Below, in pieces: positions 62,369-64,000 of a stretch of 64,000 nt of DNA. Every line of letters begins with the position of its first letter. Within the stretch, counting starts at the first letter, position 1. Location of the stretch: NCBI RefSeq assembly GCF_900142035.1, contig NZ_FQZI01000005.1, positions 1 to 64,000 on the forward strand, given 5' to 3'. A model generated the notes under the pieces. It was given only the letters and a program-made list of their open reading frames with translations. It had not been told where the DNA came from and made no database searches. The translations under genes were made by a program, and so were the position numbers. Origin of the DNA: Flavobacterium terrae (GTDB lineage: Bacteria; Bacteroidota; Bacteroidia; Flavobacteriales; Flavobacteriaceae).

Positions 62369-64000
62369 TTAATACACGTCTTTTTGATATTTACCTTGTT
62401 CTTCTAATTGATCTAAAACTTCTTTTGCTTTTTCTATAGATATGTTTCTTTGTGTAGCGATTACTTCAATAATCGTATTTTCAACATCCTTACTCATAGG
62501 GTCTTTTTGTCCGCAGATATAAATCGAGGCCCCGCTTTCCAACCAAGAATTGAATTCGGCTGCATTTTCTTTGATACGATCTTGCACATAAATTTTACGC
62601 TCCTGATCTCTAGAAAAAGCTGTACTTAACTTCGTTAATACACCGGTACTTAACCATTCCTGAATTTCAGTTTGGTAATAAAAGTCTAAAGCGAAATGTT
62701 GTTCACCAAAGAATAACCAATTTCTACCTTCAGCACCAGTTACGTCACGTTGTGCCAAGAAACTTCTAAACGGTGCAATACCCGTTCCTGGACCAATTAA
62801 AATGATATCACTATCATCAGCTGGGAGTCGGAAATTATTGTTTTTATGGATATAGAAATCATAATCAGTATCCAAAGGATAATCCGCTAAAAACTGAGAA
62901 GTCAAACCTGTTCTTAACTCATCACCCACTTTGAAACTATTCAAATTTACCGTCAAATGAACCTGCCCATCATGTGCTTCCGAAGCGGATGAAATAGAAT
63001 ACAATCTAGGCGCAATAGGATGCAGTACAGCCAATAAATCTTCAAGTGCTCCTTTCTCAGGTTGGTATTTTTTAATTACATCAACCAAATCTGCTTTCTC
63101 TTCTTCAATTGTAACATCCCAAATTTTCCCGAGGGCTTCCAGTGATTTTTTAGACAAACCACGAATGTTTTTATTTTGGAGTTGTGCTATATCGGATATA
63201 CCAAAATGATTTGTAATAGCCAACAATTCAGTTTCATTATTTTTTGGAATTAATCCCAAAGCATCACCTGGTTCGTATGTCACTTCTTCATTCGGAGTAA
63301 TCTCTAAATGATACGTTTCTTTATTGGAACCTCTATCATTTAATACAATCTTATGAGTGATTTGGCCTGTAAAATTTTGTTTGTGCGAAGAACTTGCTAC
63401 TGCTGCTTTTACTACTGAAGCAGCTGTTGTTCCATTAGTATTGAAAGCATTTTGCAAATCACTTTCCCATGTAGGAATCAAATTTGCGTAATCTACATCT
63501 GCCTTTACTAAAGGCAATAAACGTTTTGCTCCTTTTTCAGCCAGAACCTCATCTAATAAAACTCCAGCATTACAGAACAGAGGATACGAAGAATCACCTA
63601 AACCAAATACTGCAAACGACAATTTATCCAACTTACCATTGAATGCTTTTACCGCTTCGTAAAACCCAACAGCATTCTGAGGAAACTCGCCTTCACCCTG
63701 TGTACTTATTACAAATAAAACATGTGTTTCTTTTTGCAGCTTTGTCAAATCGAACTGCGCTACATCGACACTTTTCGCTTGGATTTTATTCTTTTTGAAA
63801 GTTGCCTGAATTTGAGAAGCTACTTTTTTAGAATTTCCCGTTTCGGTACCATAAACAATTAACGGTTTAACCACTACTGCTGGAACATTATTTTGAATTA
63901 CAGGGACATTTCCTGTTGTTTCGATTCCAAAATTCTTAGCTAAATAACCCGCTAAAAAACCCTTAGCATAGATAAGCTCTTCATTGGTCGCATTTTGCAC
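62369..64000 (-). CDS. cysJ: sulfite reductase flavoprotein alpha-component (5' end cut by window)
   Basis: CysJ takes electrons from NADPH through FAD and FMN to CysI. The visible 543 residues contain a flavodoxin domain (IVYGTETGNSKKVASQI and FGLGDSSYPLFCNAG), an FAD domain (DALGLIPKNNETELL, RLYSISSASEAHDGQVHLTV, IGPGTGIAPFRSFLAQR) and the NADPH-binding end (YICGQKDPMSKDVE; EQGKYQKDVY). The frame continues to the last base. A GTG stands at the edge, but the true start probably lies outside, as the family is usually nearer 600 residues. Confidence 0.93.
   Translation of the reverse strand: MQNATNEELIYAKGFLAGYLAKNFGIETTGNVPVIQNNVPAVVVKPLIVYGTETGNSKKVASQIQATFKKNKIQAKSVDVAQFDLTKLQKETHVLFVISTQGEGEFPQNAVGFYEAVKAFNGKLDKLSFAVFGLGDSSYPLFCNAGVLLDEVLAEKGAKRLLPLVKADVDYANLIPTWESDLQNAFNTNGTTAASVVKAAVASSSHKQNFTGQITHKIVLNDRGSNKETYHLEITPNEEVTYEPGDALGLIPKNNETELLAITNHFGISDIAQLQNKNIRGLSKKSLEALGKIWDVTIEEEKADLVDVIKKYQPEKGALEDLLAVLHPIAPRLYSISSASEAHDGQVHLTVNLNSFKVGDELRTGLTSQFLADYPLDTDYDFYIHKNNNFRLPADDSDIILIGPGTGIAPFRSFLAQRDVTGAEGRNWLFFGEQHFALDFYYQTEIQEWLSTGVLTKLSTAFSRDQERKIYVQDRIKENAAEFNSWLESGASIYICGQKDPMSKDVENTIIEVIATQRNISIEKAKEVLDQLEEQGKYQKDVY

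Overview
The window is AT-rich DNA from a member of the Bacteroidota, most likely a Flavobacterium or close relative. This rests on promoters of the Bacteroidota type (TTG, 17-23 nt, TAnnTTTG) in front of many genes, a fused SecDF, a fused CcoN-CcoO oxidase subunit, a 313-residue NusB, a PUR-family DUF3276 protein, and lipoproteins and outer-membrane barrels typical of the phylum. No rRNA, tRNA, CRISPR array, phage or transposase gene was found.

Region 1 (1-9.5 kb) is accessory. It holds a type II restriction-modification pair, small orphan genes, a propeller lipoprotein, a serine hydrolase, an ABC exporter and an unknown protein. Most are separated by long imperfect palindromes. The ends of each unit are reverse complements of each other (for example GTTACCGCC at 92 and GGCGGTAAC at 2180), as expected of integron gene cassettes with attC sites, although the cores do not fit the usual attC consensus and no integrase lies in the window. 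Between 4.8 and 5.9 kb lies a decayed ECF sigma-factor gene that is broken in every frame. Region 2 (9.6-15.5 kb) has a TfoX-sulfurtransferase fusion, an SDR oxidoreductase, two AraC regulators with an AhpD-like and an NTF2-like protein, and a YdeI-like protein.

Region 3 (15.5-31.8 kb) is core chromosome: yajC, a DUF1573 lipoprotein, nusB, leucine dehydrogenase, an ABC exporter, DUF3276, csaA, secDF, mdh, gyrB, asnB, an amidohydrolase and a GreA-like protein. Region 4 (32-44 kb) has an outer-membrane barrel paired with a large TPR protein, ftsE, hemN, an OLD-like ATPase-TOPRIM protein, a GH25 lysozyme, a membrane metal hydrolase and a YdcH protein. Several kinds of interspersed repeat sit between these genes.

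Region 5 (44.2-53.9 kb) is a complete cbb3-type cytochrome oxidase cluster (ccoI, ccoS, ccoNO, ccoQ, ccoP, ccoG, ccoH and a SafE-like exporter) read leftwards, with a divergent Crp/Fnr regulator. An FNR-like box ATGAYAWTTATCAT is found before ccoS, between ccoI and the regulator, and before the distant hemN. At ccoS and hemN it stands exactly 22 nt from the -7 element and the -33 TTG is absent, which suggests a small microaerobic regulon.

Region 6 (53.9-58.4 kb) has rhodanese, redoxin and TlpA genes read leftwards, and a MarR, nitroreductase and YceI group read rightwards. Two perfect 16-bp palindromes overlap the marR promoter. An orphan lipoprotein follows. Region 7 (58.4-64 kb) is an assimilatory sulfite reductase operon: cysJ (cut by the window edge), cysI, a DUF2490 protein and a siroheme-synthase/TSUP-transporter fusion.
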